DNA of 64,000 nucleotides from Candidatus Marisimplicoccus framensis (GTDB lineage: Bacteria > Bacteroidota > Bacteroidia > Flavobacteriales > Flavobacteriaceae): assembly GCA_905182065.1 (NCBI GenBank), contig CAJIZN010000001.1, forward strand, positions 1,046,403 to 1,110,402, given 5' to 3'. The translations under genes were made by a program, and so were the position numbers. The notes under the pieces were generated by a model. The model did no database searches, was not told the DNA's origin, and was given only the letters and a program-made list of their open reading frames with translations. Shown piece after piece: positions 25,080-34,980 of the stretch (the stretch's first letter is position 1; every line of letters starts with the position of its first letter).

Positions 25080-26619
25080 TTGTACTCTGAAGATAGAATC
25101 CCAATAAAAGTTTCTATTCCCTTTATATAATTCTAATAGTTTAATATTTTCATTTGGACTATGTTGATTATTATCCTTATTTACAGTTGGAACTCCAACT
25201 GCCGGAATATTGAGTATGTTAACAAATGGTGAAATTGGAACAGACCCACCACTAGTTCTTTTTAAAACTGGTTTTACATCCAAATGTTTTTAGTTAAAGT
25301 ATGTAGATAGCCAATCTTCCTAAATCACTATCAATTTCAGTTCTAAATGCTGGATATGAAACACTAGAATTAAATTTTACAATTTTATCATATTTCATTC
25401 TCTCCTCTTTTGAAGGTTCATGATCTAAAACTTCATATATCCAAGACTTTCAATATGTTTTTTTATTAGATCATTGAAGTCTGTAACCATCAGATTCAAT
25501 GACTAGTCTAACATCTATTTCTGCAATACATTCAGATGGAATTATTGTTCTAGCTTCAGATCCAACCCAACCTGCTCTTATTCCTCTTACATTTAATGAT
25601 GGGAATTGAAGAGATTCTTGATATGTGCATTACCAACTAGACTCTGCTTTTTTAAATTGCATTTTAGCACGCATTATTTTCTTCATTGTCTGGAACATCA
25701 TCTAAATACTTTCATTACTTCATCTGTATAGTCTGAATTCCATCATAGTAGCCTTTAATTTTAACAATCCCATTTTCATCTTTCATTGAGGATAATATAT
25801 TTGACATTCGAAAGACTAGGATTAGGTGCATAATTTCCAAAATGTCCACTATGCTGGGGTACAACGGGTCCATATGTTTTTAAGAGTGATTTGAGGATAT
25901 CCCTCTATTTCCAAAATTTAATGTTGGTAGATCTGATTGATGTTGAGGTCCATCAAATATTAGGAGAGCATCACTTTTGAGGAGTTCTCTATATTTTTTA
26001 ACGGCGTGAGGGTAGACTTGGTGAGCCCTTTTCTTCTTCAAAATCCATTACTAACTTTATATTAAATTTTTGATCAATATTATTCAAGTTCATAAATTTT
26101 ATTGCTTGAATTAACATCATCACAGGTCCTTTAGCATCAGAAGAGGATCTAGCAAAGATTCTTATATCATTTTCTTCTAAGGTATCATAACTGATATTTT
26201 TTAATTTACTTGAATCATAGTCTTGTAAAGTTGCCGTTTTCTTTTAGTTTATAAACTGGGGTAAATGGATTCTCCTGATTCCATTTACTTAAATCTACTG
26301 GTTGACCATCAAGGTGAAGATAGATGAGAATTGTTTTATAATCATCGTTTATATGTTTGGAAGCAAGAAGAAGAGGAATAGTCTCAGTATCTAATTTTTC
26401 AATTTTAAATTCTAAAGATTCAAACTTATTTTCTGTCCAATTAATTAATTTATCTGATATCAGATCTAAAATTTGCATCATTAGGATAAGAAAGGAATTC
26501 AATAAATTCATCAATATTATTAAGTCGCTTGTTCTAATACTTCATCCGTGATATTCTCTTTGACCATATAAAGGAAGTGTTAGAATGATTGATAAAAATA
26601 TAATCTTAAATAGTTTCAT
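25062..26619 (-). pseudogene. M20-family dipeptidase/metallohydrolase, broken by many frameshifts
   Basis: Reading the minus strand in three frames gives a continuous match to a secreted M20 dipeptidase of about 515 residues: a start at 26619 with a signal-like MKLFKIIFLSIILTLPLYGQ, then IPLLLASKHIND, YLHLDGQPVDLSKW, the metal region RSSSDAKGPVMMLIQA, FEEEKGSP, FDGPQHQSDLPT, YGPVVPQHSGHFGNYAPNP, RTIIPSECIAEIDVRL and TSGGSVPISPFV. I count about 14 frame changes. Most move the reading in the same direction and are consistent with one extra base each; a few fit either two extra bases or one missing base. One in-frame TAA remains near 25291. The catalytic motifs are undamaged, which argues for sequence errors or very recent decay. 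Confidence 0.85.
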
Positions 26620-26649
26620 ATGACTTGATTTAACTTAATAATAATTGAT

Positions 26650-27526
26650 TCAACTCTCTTGATTATTGTAAACATTAACTGGGTTTGTATACTTCTTTAA
26701 CCATGTTATTTGTCTTTTAGCATAGTTTCTGGTATTCTGTTTTATTTTTTCAACTGCTTGAGTGTATGTTAATTTATCATCAAAATAACTAAAAAATTCC
26801 TTGTAACCAACTGTATTCAAGGTATTTAATTCCTTAAAATCTTTTAATTTAAAAGCTTCTTCTTCTAAACCTTCTTTTATCATTATATCTACTCTATTAT
26901 TAATTCTTTTATATAGTTTTTCTCTATCGCTTTCAATAATTAGTACATGACTTTTAAAGACTCTCTGTTTTTCTTTTTTAGTCCTTTGAGATGAGAACTT
27001 TTTACCTGTTAATTCAATCACCTCTAGAGCTCTAATTATCCTGTTAACATTTCTTAAATCAACTTCTTCATAATACTCAGGATCAAGTTTTTTAAGTTTA
27101 TTTTGAATGACTTTCTATACCTCCTGACTTGAAATCAGCAATAATATTATTTCTCATATTCAATGGTACATCTGGAAAATCATCAATACCAAACATAATT
27201 GAATCTGCATATAATCCAGATCCTCCAACTAGGATTAGATTGTCTTTTTCCTTAAATAAATCATTTATTACTGTGATCGCCTCTTTTTCATATTTACCAA
27301 CATTATATAGATCATGGATGCTTTTATTGTGAATAAAATGGTGTTTTACTTCTTTTAATTGAGAATTTGAGGGTGGGGAAGTGCCAATTTTTAACTCTTT
27401 ATAAAATTGTCTTGAATCACATGAGACAATATCCGTGTTAAATTTTTTGGCTATTTCTAAACTTAAATCAGTTTTACCAACTCCAGTAGGGCCAGCAATA
27501 TAAATTAAGTTTTTATTTTTCCTCAT
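26650..27526 (-). CDS. miaA: tRNA dimethylallyltransferase, interrupted by a 1-base insertion
   Basis: Adds the dimethylallyl group to A37 of tRNAs reading UNN codons. The N-terminal ORF has the P-loop YIAGPTGVGKTDLSL, SCDSRQFYKELKIGT and LVGGSGLYADS; it then reads GGIESHSK-stop. Dropping one base near 27108 gives GGIESLQNKLKKLDPEYYEEVDLRNVNRIIRALEVIELTGKK, which joins exactly to the second ORF with VGYKEFFSYFD and RNYAKRQITWLKK. The repaired protein has about 291 residues. Its start overlaps the end of the upstream channel gene by 14 bases. Confidence 0.92.
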
Positions 27527-28334
27527 CTAGATGTGAACCACATTCATGACAATATATTGCAGCATCTTTATGTTTACTATTCATGCACTCTGCACATACT
27601 CTAGTATTAACATCTACATTTTTCTTTCTTTGAGCCATCTCTGCAGAGATTATTCCAGTTGGGACAGCTATGACTCCATACCCAAGAATCATGAGTATAG
27701 AAGCTACAAATTTACCCATTCCTGTTAAAGGAACTATGTCACCATAACCAACAGTTGATATTGTGCTAATACACCAATAAATACTTTCTGGAATATTATC
27801 AAAACCTGCCTCAGGTCCTTCAATAATGTACATAAGAGTTCCAAAAACAATACACATTATCAATACAAAAAGTAGAAAAATTATAATTTTTGCTCTACTA
27901 ACGAGAAGTGACCTTACCAGGAAAGTAGATTCTCCTATATATCTTGAAATATGGAGAACTCGAAAGATTCTCAAAATTCTAAGAGCTCTAATTGCCATCA
28001 AAGCCTCTACAGGTGCTCCAACAAAAATTAATGCTATATACTTAGGAATAGTAGCGAGAAAATCAATTATTCCATAAAAACTAAAAATATAATTTTTAGG
28101 ATGATGAATAGAGATAATCCTTAGTATATATTCAATAGTAAATAAAATGGTAATAATCCATTCGGCAATATTAAAAATTTCAGAATATTTATTATTTATC
28201 CAGCCAACAGTCTCTAGTGCAACTAGAATTACACTAATAATTATAACTATAATTAGTCCAATATCAAAGATCTTACCCTCTGGTGTATCAGCTTCGTAAA
28301 TTATATCATGTATTTTCTGACGAGTTTTATTCAA
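27513..28334 (-). CDS. Voltage-gated-type potassium ion channel with C-terminal zinc ribbon
   Basis: A 273-residue inner-membrane cation channel. It has six predicted helices: S1-S3, an arginine-bearing S4 (ALRILRIFRVLHISRYIG), S5, a pore helix with the selectivity filter STVGYGDI, and S6 with a GYGVIAVPTGIIS gate region. These define a Kch/Kv-like potassium channel. After S6 a 45-residue tail carries two CxxC pairs (CAEC and CHEC) forming a small zinc ribbon, a tail often seen on Bacteroidota homologues. It overlaps the exonuclease gene upstream by 8 bases and miaA downstream, so all three are likely cotranscribed. Confidence 0.92.
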   Translation of the reverse strand: MNKTRQKIHDIIYEADTPEGKIFDIGLIIVIIISVILVALETVGWINNKYSEIFNIAEWIITILFTIEYILRIISIHHPKNYIFSFYGIIDFLATIPKYIALIFVGAPVEALMAIRALRILRIFRVLHISRYIGESTFLVRSLLVSRAKIIIFLLFVLIMCIVFGTLMYIIEGPEAGFDNIPESIYWCISTISTVGYGDIVPLTGMGKFVASILMILGYGVIAVPTGIISAEMAQRKKNVDVNTRVCAECMNSKHKDAAIYCHECGSHLDEEK

Positions 28335-29454
28335 TGTCTGAAAATTTATAAATTTCGCTCAAAGTTAGTAGTTTTTTATATTTCTTTTGAAAAATTAATC
28401 TATAGACATAGTTTTTAACCTTATTTGACTCATCTACTTTAACTAACCTAGAGTTTAACTTTTGTTCGGTATTAATGTTATTAAATAGATCAAAATAACC
28501 GTAACCAGTGAATTTTTCATTTTTAAAAAAAATAAAACTTTTATCATTTTCATTTTTACCATTAAATGTGATGATGAAATCTTTTAGTTTAGAAATGATA
28601 TCAGGCTTTTCAGTTTTATGAAATATTTTTGGATCTATATTATTATTAATTTTTGGTTTTAAAGATCTTATCTCATTTAACGCCTTGATAACACTGATGC
28701 TAATATTACCTGTCTTGTGAACTTTTATAGATTTAAAATTATTTTGAACATATTTTGGAATAAACTTTTTACTCGTAAATAGTTTTACAACTTTGTTTTT
28801 TATATCCTTACTGTAATCAATATAGATCAACTTTTTATGTTTATTGTATATATAAAAAACACCAACTTCATTATTTAAATTTTCAATAGTGTCTTTAAAA
28901 AGTGAATTCATACTCTCACCAGGAAACTCAACTATACTTTTCTTAATTATATTTTGTTTTATATCCTTTTCCAATAAGATTTTAAAAAGTTCTACTGTGG
29001 CTAAAGCATCTCCACTAGCTCTATGCCTATCTTTTAATGGAATTCCAAGACTTCTTGAGAGTCTTCCTAATTTATAAGATTCTTGATCTGGAAGTAATTC
29101 TTGAGATAGTATAACAGTACACAATGACTTCATGGAAAATTCATATCCAAGTCTTTTAAATTCTAATTGTAAGATTCTATAATCAAATTGGGCATTGTGA
29201 GCAACTAATATTGAATCTGAGGTTATTTCTACTACTCTTTTAGCTATCTCATGAAATTTTGGAGCTGTTTTAACCATTTTTGAGGTTATACCAGTAAGTT
29301 TTTCTACATATGGGTGAATATCCCTTTGAGGGTTAACCAGGCTTATAAATTGATCTTTAATTGAAGTTCCGTCAAATTTATACGCTGCAACTTCAATTAT
29401 TGACTCTTCATTAAACTTTCCTCCAGTACTTTCTATATCAACGATTGTATACAT
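28327..29454 (-). CDS. DEDDh exonuclease (DNA Pol III epsilon-like) with degenerate GIY-YIG domain
   Basis: Residues 1-170 are a 3'-5' exonuclease domain: YTIVDIESTGG supplies the first two acids, HNAQFDYRIL the third, and HRASGDALATVELF the His-Asp pair. From about residue 205 the segment EVGVFYIYNKHKKLIYIDYSKDIKNKVVKLF aligns by eye with GIY-YIG nuclease domains (GxYYfyn...LIYIGKSknik). The GIY and YIG triplets are changed (GVF, YID), and the usual Gly-Lys is lost, so that domain is probably not catalytic. At 375 residues it is shorter than relatives I remember. It likely acts in DNA repair or processing. It abuts yggS by sharing one base. Confidence 0.85.
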   Translation of the reverse strand: MYTIVDIESTGGKFNEESIIEVAAYKFDGTSIKDQFISLVNPQRDIHPYVEKLTGITSKMVKTAPKFHEIAKRVVEITSDSILVAHNAQFDYRILQLEFKRLGYEFSMKSLCTVILSQELLPDQESYKLGRLSRSLGIPLKDRHRASGDALATVELFKILLEKDIKQNIIKKSIVEFPGESMNSLFKDTIENLNNEVGVFYIYNKHKKLIYIDYSKDIKNKVVKLFTSKKFIPKYVQNNFKSIKVHKTGNISISVIKALNEIRSLKPKINNNIDPKIFHKTEKPDIISKLKDFIITFNGKNENDKSFIFFKNEKFTGYGYFDLFNNINTEQKLNSRLVKVDESNKVKNYVYRLIFQKKYKKLLTLSEIYKFSDIE

Positions 29455-30104
29455 TAATAATTTCTTTTTCCAAAAATTCTACTTCCAACTCTTATCATAT
29501 TTGATCCATTTTGAATAGCTAATAAATAATCATCACTCATTCCAATTGAAAGAATTTTAAAATTTGAATCAATAGTTTTCATTTTTTTAAATAGTTTTTC
29601 TATTTCTTTAAACTCGGTGTTTATAAGTTCTTTATCATCTGTAAACGTTGCCATACCCATTAATCCTAGGATATTAATATTATTAAGTTTTTTTACTTCA
29701 TCGTAAAAAGAATCTAGCTCATCAATATTTAATCCAAATTTTGTTTCTTCCTTTGATATTTTAATCTGAATTAAACAATCAATTGATTTATCATGTTTTT
29801 TTCCATTTTTATCAATCTCATTTGCTAATGATAATCTATCAAGAGAATGAATTAAAGAAATAAATTCTGAAATGTATTTTACTTTATTTTTTTGAAGATG
29901 GCCAATCATATGCCATTCGATGTCTTTGGGTAATTTATTGAATTTATCTACAATTTCTTGAACTCTGTTTTCACCAAATTTTTTCTGACCTTGATTATAG
30001 GCTTCGTTAATATCCTCAATACTTCTTGTCTTAGATACAGCAATTAATTCCGCTTTATCTTTTATTTCGTTATTGATTATTGAGATTTGTTGTTTTATAC
30101 TCAT
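29454..30104 (-). CDS. YggS-family PLP homeostasis protein
   Basis: A single-domain fold-type III PLP-binding protein that buffers cellular pyridoxal phosphate. The natural start is the ATG at 30104, giving MSIKQQISIINNEIKDKAELIAVSKTR, with the PLP lysine in AVSKT. Further signatures are GENRVQEIVDKF, IEWHMIGHLQKNKVKY, KEETKFGL and IRVGSRIFGKRNY. The track shows it as the C-terminal part of a 580-residue fusion, but that fusion is produced by a 1-base insertion in the upstream gene. Correctly read, it overlaps that gene by ATGA. Confidence 0.92.
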   Translation of the reverse strand: MSIKQQISIINNEIKDKAELIAVSKTRSIEDINEAYNQGQKKFGENRVQEIVDKFNKLPKDIEWHMIGHLQKNKVKYISEFISLIHSLDRLSLANEIDKNGKKHDKSIDCLIQIKISKEETKFGLNIDELDSFYDEVKKLNNINILGLMGMATFTDDKELINTEFKEIEKLFKKMKTIDSNFKILSIGMSDDYLLAIQNGSNMIRVGSRIFGKRNY

Positions 30105-31058
30105 AATTGACTCATTATCTCTTCTGCAACTTCGAGAGCTCATAAGACCATCATTTAAACTTACTTTGGATTCTGATTTATTCTTAATAGAATATAGGAA
30201 ATCATTTAGCTCAGCTTCAATAGAGTTGATTTCTTCTATTTCAGGTGTTTCAAAAAATATTACTTTTTCCTCACCGATGTTATTCTTTATTACTAATGAT
30301 TCTTCGCTGTCATTGCTATTTTTATCTCTGATTTTCACAACCTGAAAGTTTTTTTCTAAGAAATTTATTGAAACATATGCATCTTCTTGAAAAACTCTAG
30401 TTTTTCTCATTTTCTTTAGTGAGATTCTACTAGAAGTTAGATTAGCTATACAGCCATTCTCAAATTCAATTCTAGCATTAGCAATATCAGGTGTTGAGCT
30501 AATTATTGATACTCCAGAAGCATCAATTTTTTTTACTTTAGATTTATTAATATTTAATATAATATCTATGTCATGAATCATTAAATCCATTATAACTGAA
30601 ACATCAGTTCCTCTTGGATTGAAATCAGATAGTCTGTGAGACTCTATAAATTTCGGTTTGTTAATAAATTCTCTACATGAAATGAAAGCCTGGTTATATC
30701 TCTCGACAAATCCCACTTGACCAATTATATTTTTCTCTTCAGCAAGTTTTTTAATTATTCTAGCTTCTTTAGAGTTGGTAGTTAATGGTTTTTCAACAAA
30801 AATATGAATACCATTCTTTATACATTTTTGTGCAATTTCAAAATGAGTAGTTGTAGGAGACACAATCACAGCAGCATCGATAGAGTTTATTAATGCATTC
30901 AGGTCTTTAAAGAAAACATAACCTTTTTCTGAGGCTAATTTTTCTGAATTAGATACATCAGTATCATGAAACCCAACAAGGTCAAAATCTGAAGTGCTAA
31001 GTATATTGAGATGTATCTTTCCAAGATGACCAGCTCCAATTACACCAACCTTTATCAT
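30101..31058 (-). CDS. Gfo/Idh/MocA-family oxidoreductase, interrupted by a 1-base insertion
   Basis: An NAD(P)-dependent sugar-type dehydrogenase. The start is MIKVGVIGAGHLGKIHLNIL at 31058 (the track extends 46 residues into non-coding DNA). The Rossmann motif GAGHLG, the EKPLTT catalytic-Lys segment and DLMIHDIDIIL are visible. Near the end the frame reads NDGLMSSRSCRRD; removing one base (plus-strand T at 30140) gives NDGLMALEVAEEIMSQL then TGA, the normal family ending, and 318 residues. The stop then overlaps the yggS start by four bases. Substrate is unknown. Confidence 0.9.
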
Positions 31059-31116
31059 TTGATAAAAATACAATCTTCTTTTGGAATTATCGAGTATTAA
31101 TTTAATATTAGTGGGA

Positions 31117-31758
31117 GTGGAAGATAACTTCAAGTTTAAAGGTAGAAGAAGAATACTTGCTTTAGAGCTAGAGAAAAAAGGTATAACTGATAACAAGATT
31201 CTTGATTCTATTAAGAATATCCCTAGACATTTATTTGTAGATCCAGGACTCTCAGAACAGGCATATTTAGATAAGGCTTTACCAATAGAAAATAATCAAA
31301 CAATTTCACAGCCTTTTACGGTTGCACTCCAAACTCAACTCTTAGATTTGAATGAAGGATATAAAGTACTTGAAATAGGAACCGGTTCAGGTTACCAAAC
31401 TTCAATTCTAAATCATCTTAAACTTGATATTTACACAATTGAGAGGAATCACAATTTATTTAGAACAACGACTAAGCTCTTTAATAAATTAAAAATTTAT
31501 CCAAAGAAATTTGTCTACGGTGATGGATATAATGGGTTAAAAGATGATTCACCTTTTGATGGAATAATAGTAACAGCTGGTTCTCCAATAGTTCCAAAAA
31601 AATTATTGTCCCAATTAAAAGTAGGGGGGAAGATGATTATCCCAATTGGTGAGGAAACTCAAGTTATGACTAGGATTACTAGGGTTGGTGAAAGTGAATT
31701 TAAGAAAGAGACTTATGGTAATTTTAAATTTGTGCCAATGCTAGAGAATAAAGATTAA
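31117..31758 (+). CDS. pcm: Protein-L-isoaspartate O-methyltransferase
   Basis: Methylates isoaspartyl residues in damaged proteins using SAM. I choose the GTG at 31117 (VEDNFKFKGRRRILALELEKKGI), which matches the family N-terminus; the track start at 31081 adds 12 unlikely residues. Seen: IPRHLFVDPGLSEQAYLDKALPI, the active-site NQTISQPFTVALQT, SAM motif I VLEIGTGSGYQTSIL, and DGIIVTAGSPIVPKKLLSQLKVGG. About 213 residues, normal length. It ends in a 4-base overlap with the convergent smpB. Confidence 0.94.
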   Translation: MEDNFKFKGRRRILALELEKKGITDNKILDSIKNIPRHLFVDPGLSEQAYLDKALPIENNQTISQPFTVALQTQLLDLNEGYKVLEIGTGSGYQTSILNHLKLDIYTIERNHNLFRTTTKLFNKLKIYPKKFVYGDGYNGLKDDSPFDGIIVTAGSPIVPKKLLSQLKVGGKMIIPIGEETQVMTRITRVGESEFKKETYGNFKFVPMLENKD

Positions 31759-32213
31759 GTATTAAAATCTTTCTTAATTCTTTTTAATGTTATTTTACTT
31801 TCTCTGTCTTTTATTACATCTCGTTTATCGAATTCTCTTTTACCTTTTGCTACTGAAACATTCAATTTTGCCATTCCTTTTTTGCTCAGGAATAGGGAAG
31901 TGGCAACAACTGTAATACCAACATCTATTACTTGTTTTTCAATTTTTTTTAATTCTTGTCTGTTTAAAAGTAATTTTCTTCTTCTTTTTGGATCATAGTT
32001 TGTCTCACTTGAATTTTCATATAAATCAATATGCATGTTAACTACAAAAAGCTCATTCCCCTCAAATTCACAATATGCATTATTTAAAGATGCCTTAGAA
32101 TTTCTAATGGATTTAATCTCATTACCAGTTAAAACTATCCCACAAGTATACTTATCCAGTAAGGAATAATCATACTTTGCTTTCTTATTATTTATATTAA
32201 CTGAACTATTCAT
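31755..32213 (-). CDS. smpB: SsrA-binding protein
   Basis: Partners with tmRNA to rescue stalled ribosomes. The 152-residue protein shows NKKAKYDYSLLDKYTCGIVLTGNEIKSIRN, the conserved KASLNNAYCEF, YDPKRRRKLLLNRQELKKI and the C-terminal VAKGKREFDKRDVIKDRE. Length is normal. No tmRNA gene is visible in the window. A -7 element lies four bases upstream of its ATG. Confidence 0.97.
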   Translation of the reverse strand: MNSSVNINNKKAKYDYSLLDKYTCGIVLTGNEIKSIRNSKASLNNAYCEFEGNELFVVNMHIDLYENSSETNYDPKRRRKLLLNRQELKKIEKQVIDVGITVVATSLFLSKKGMAKLNVSVAKGKREFDKRDVIKDRESKITLKRIKKDFNT

Positions 32214-32217
32214 ATTA

Positions 32218-32225
32218 CAAAATTA
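32218..32225 (-). promoter_or_regulatory. smpB promoter -7 element
   Basis: TAATTTTG on the minus strand matches TAnnTTTG and ends four bases before the ATG; a TTG lies 22 bases further upstream, within the range of Bacteroidota -33/-7 spacing. Confidence 0.55.
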
Positions 32226-32287
32226 CGAATTTGATTAAGTTCTTTAGCAATTATTTTTCTGTTTATCTTTTTTATAATTTTGTTTTT

Positions 32288-32526
32288 ATGAGAGACTTAA
32301 ACATTAGGATAAAACAGAAATTTAATGAAGTGATTCCGTTTGATGAAAAGGGGACTACTTGGGCATCATTTCTTAATATATTAATTACATCAAAAGAACC
32401 AGAAGATGTAATGAAATATTTGGGGTTTATGAAGCTGAAGAAATTGATGCAATGATTGATGATTTAAGTTCGTTTACAGAGATTAGAATAGATTTGCTTG
32501 AAGATATGATGTGGGGAAAGTCTTGA
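32288..32526 (+). CDS. Small hypothetical protein, interrupted by an indel
   Basis: The ATG at 32288 opens MRDLNIRIKQKFNEVIPFDEKGTTWASFLNILITSKEPEDVMKYLGF. The reading then shifts: continuing in the neighbouring frame gives EAEEIDAMIDDLSSFTEIRIDLLEDMMWGKS and a TGA at 32524-32526, a sensible acidic helical C-terminus. The change fits one missing base in the T run near 32424 (or two extra bases), which would restore a 79-residue protein. I do not recognise a function. It lies alone between smpB and glyA. Confidence 0.55.
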
Positions 32527-32665
32527 TTTAAAATTGTATGTAACTGAGATTTAATTTTGTCTAATATTCAACTATAGAAATTGTTTATAACTAGTTGATT
32601 TATATAATAGAAAACAAATAAACTAGAGTGTCTATTTTATTAATTTAGCACTTTAATAACCTCTA

Positions 32666-33940
32666 ATGAATAATCAAGAACAAATATTCAACCTAATAAA
32701 TGAAGAGAAAAACAGACAGTTAGGTGGTCTAGAACTAATAGCTTCAGAAAATTTTACGAGTGAAAATGTAATGAAGGCAACTGGCTCAATACTTACAAAT
32801 AAATATGCTGAGGGATATCCAGGTAAAAGATATTATGGAGGATGTGAGGTAGTAGATAAAATAGAAACTATTGCTATTGATAGACTTAAAAGTTTATTCA
32901 ATGTTGAATATGCTAATGTTCAACCTCATTCAGGATCTCAAGCAAATACTGCTGTATTTGATGCTTTTTTAAAACCCGGCGATAAAATTCTTGGATTAGA
33001 CTTATCTCACGGAGGTCATTTAACTCACGGATCTAATGTTAATTTTTCAGGAAAGATATATAACTCTAGTTTTTATGGAGTAACTAAGGAAGGAATTTTT
33101 GATTATGATGAAATACTACAAAGAGCAAAAGAAGTTAAGCCAAAGCTTTTAATTGTAGGAGCTTCAGCATATTCTAGAGATATAAATTTTAAAAAATTTA
33201 GAGAAATTGCTGATGAAGTTGGAGCTTTTCTTCATGCAGATATCGCTCATCCTTCTGGACTTATTGCTAAGGGGTTTTTAAGCGATCCTGTTCCTCACTG
33301 TCATGTTATAACTTCAACAACTCACAAAACATTAAGAGGCCCTAGAGGTGGTATAATGATGATGGGTAAAGATTTTGATAATCCATTTGGACTTAAATTG
33401 AAAAATGGAAATCTTAAAAAAATGTCTTCACTACTAGATTCAGCAATATTTCCTGGAAACCAAGGAGGTCCTTTAGAACATGTAATAGCTGCTAAAGCAA
33501 TTGCATTTGGAGAAGCATTAGACCCAGTATTTGAGAAATACATCAATCAAGTAATAATAAACGCTAATAGACTTTCAAATAGTCTCTCTGACTTAGGTTA
33601 CAACATTGTCTCTGGTGGAACTGATAATCATTTATTGTTAATTGACTTAAGAAATAAAAATATTACTGGAAAGGATGCTGAAAGAGTTCTTGGTTTATCA
33701 AAAATTACTGTAAACAAAAATATGGTTCCTTTTGATGATCAATCACCATTTGTAACAAGTGGAATTAGAATTGGTACTCCTGCTATTACTACTAGAGGTC
33801 TAGTAGAGGCTGATATGGATTTTGTTGCTGAATCAATTGATTCTTCAATTAAATCCCATTTAGATGATAAAATGTTAAGTGAAATTGGAAAGAAGGTTGA
33901 ATCATATATGATTGAAAGACCTTTATTTACTAATTCTTAG
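32666..33940 (+). CDS. glyA: Serine hydroxymethyltransferase
   Basis: A PLP enzyme that interconverts serine and glycine and charges tetrahydrofolate with one-carbon units. The 424-residue protein contains [50 protein letters not shown], the PLP-lysine motif [13 protein letters not shown] and [15 protein letters not shown]. All key residues are present. A 139-base gap upstream has no clear promoter; its tail overlaps the convergent cyclotransferase gene by 11 bases. Confidence 0.97.
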   Translation: MNNQEQIFNLINEEKNRQLGGLELIASENFTSENVMKATGSILTNKYAEGYPGKRYYGGCEVVDKIETIAIDRLKSLFNVEYANVQPHSGSQANTAVFDAFLKPGDKILGLDLSHGGHLTHGSNVNFSGKIYNSSFYGVTKEGIFDYDEILQRAKEVKPKLLIVGASAYSRDINFKKFREIADEVGAFLHADIAHPSGLIAKGFLSDPVPHCHVITSTTHKTLRGPRGGIMMMGKDFDNPFGLKLKNGNLKKMSSLLDSAIFPGNQGGPLEHVIAAKAIAFGEALDPVFEKYINQVIINANRLSNSLSDLGYNIVSGGTDNHLLLIDLRNKNITGKDAERVLGLSKITVNKNMVPFDDQSPFVTSGIRIGTPAITTRGLVEADMDFVAESIDSSIKSHLDDKMLSEIGKKVESYMIERPLFTNS

Positions 33941-34946
33941 AATAAACTTTTACTTCAAAAATTTTATTCCAATTTTTACCTGTAACAAACAATTTACCTT
34001 TGTTGTATGCTATGCCGTTCATTACATCAAGATCTGCTTTTTGCAGAACTTTATCTCTTAAACCTGAGAAGTCAATTACATTTTCAACTATTCCATTAGA
34101 GGGATTAATAACTATTACAACATCACGATTTTGCTGATATGTATTTGCATATATTTTCCCATCTATATATTCTAGTTCATTAATGTTTTTAATTCTAGAC
34201 TTATCTGTCATAACATCAATAAAATCAATCTCTTCAAGAGTATTAGGATCTAATTTCCATATCTTACTTGTTCCATCAGATTTATAGATATAATTACCAT
34301 CATTACATAAACCCCATCCTTCTTGACTATTTCCATAGTTGAATGTTCCGATATTATTTAACTCTAGATCATAAATAAACCCAATTCTATTTTTCCAAGT
34401 TAATTGATAGATTTTATCATTTAATACGGTTAATCCTTCTCCAAAATATTCATACTCTAGATTAATCATATTAATGATTTCTCCAGTATTAAAATTTATT
34501 TTTCTTAAGGATGATTTTCCATTTAAACCAGTACTTTCAAATAAAAAGTTTTCATATATCTCAAGACCTTGTGTGTAGGCCTTTTGATCATGATTAAATT
34601 CATTTATAATATCATAAGTCATTAACTTTGGTTTAATATTTGAATAGATATCAAATTTTTTATTTAATGATATTTTTTTTCCATTAGAGTATATATCAAC
34701 CTTAGCAAGGTTTTCTCCAACTTTATTATTATTTAGTTTAATTTGATTCTCAATCTTAATATTATTTAAAAAGTAATCTATCGAATCAATTACTTTATTA
34801 TTTGTAGAGGTAATATTTAAGGAAATATCATCACCTAAAGAAATTGAATTATTAGTGGAGTTAATCTGAATTTTAAAACCTCCACTTTTATCTGAGTTAC
34901 AATTGAAAACTAATAATAATACCAAAAAAACAATACTATGTTTCAT
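33930..34946 (-). CDS. Glutaminyl-peptide cyclotransferase (plant-type), lipoprotein
   Basis: Forms N-terminal pyroglutamate in secreted proteins. The 338-residue protein begins with a lipoprotein signal ending VFNC (Cys16), followed by an Ig-like N-terminal part (to about residue 95) and a five-bladed beta-propeller of the plant-type glutamine cyclotransferase family. Visible repeats include [66 protein letters not shown]. It would be anchored in the envelope on the periplasmic side or surface. Confidence 0.88.
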   Translation of the reverse strand: MKHSIVFLVLLLVFNCNSDKSGGFKIQINSTNNSISLGDDISLNITSTNNKVIDSIDYFLNNIKIENQIKLNNNKVGENLAKVDIYSNGKKISLNKKFDIYSNIKPKLMTYDIINEFNHDQKAYTQGLEIYENFLFESTGLNGKSSLRKINFNTGEIINMINLEYEYFGEGLTVLNDKIYQLTWKNRIGFIYDLELNNIGTFNYGNSQEGWGLCNDGNYIYKSDGTSKIWKLDPNTLEEIDFIDVMTDKSRIKNINELEYIDGKIYANTYQQNRDVVIVINPSNGIVENVIDFSGLRDKVLQKADLDVMNGIAYNKGKLFVTGKNWNKIFEVKVYSKN

Positions 34947-34980
34947 GAATTAAATTTATTACTAATATATTTAATAAATA

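Noticed and set aside
29454-31196. A novel Gfo/Idh-YggS fusion enzyme of 580 residues
   Set aside because: A one-base correction at 30140 restores two normal adjacent genes with an ATGA overlap, and the first 46 residues of the ORF lie upstream of the family start.
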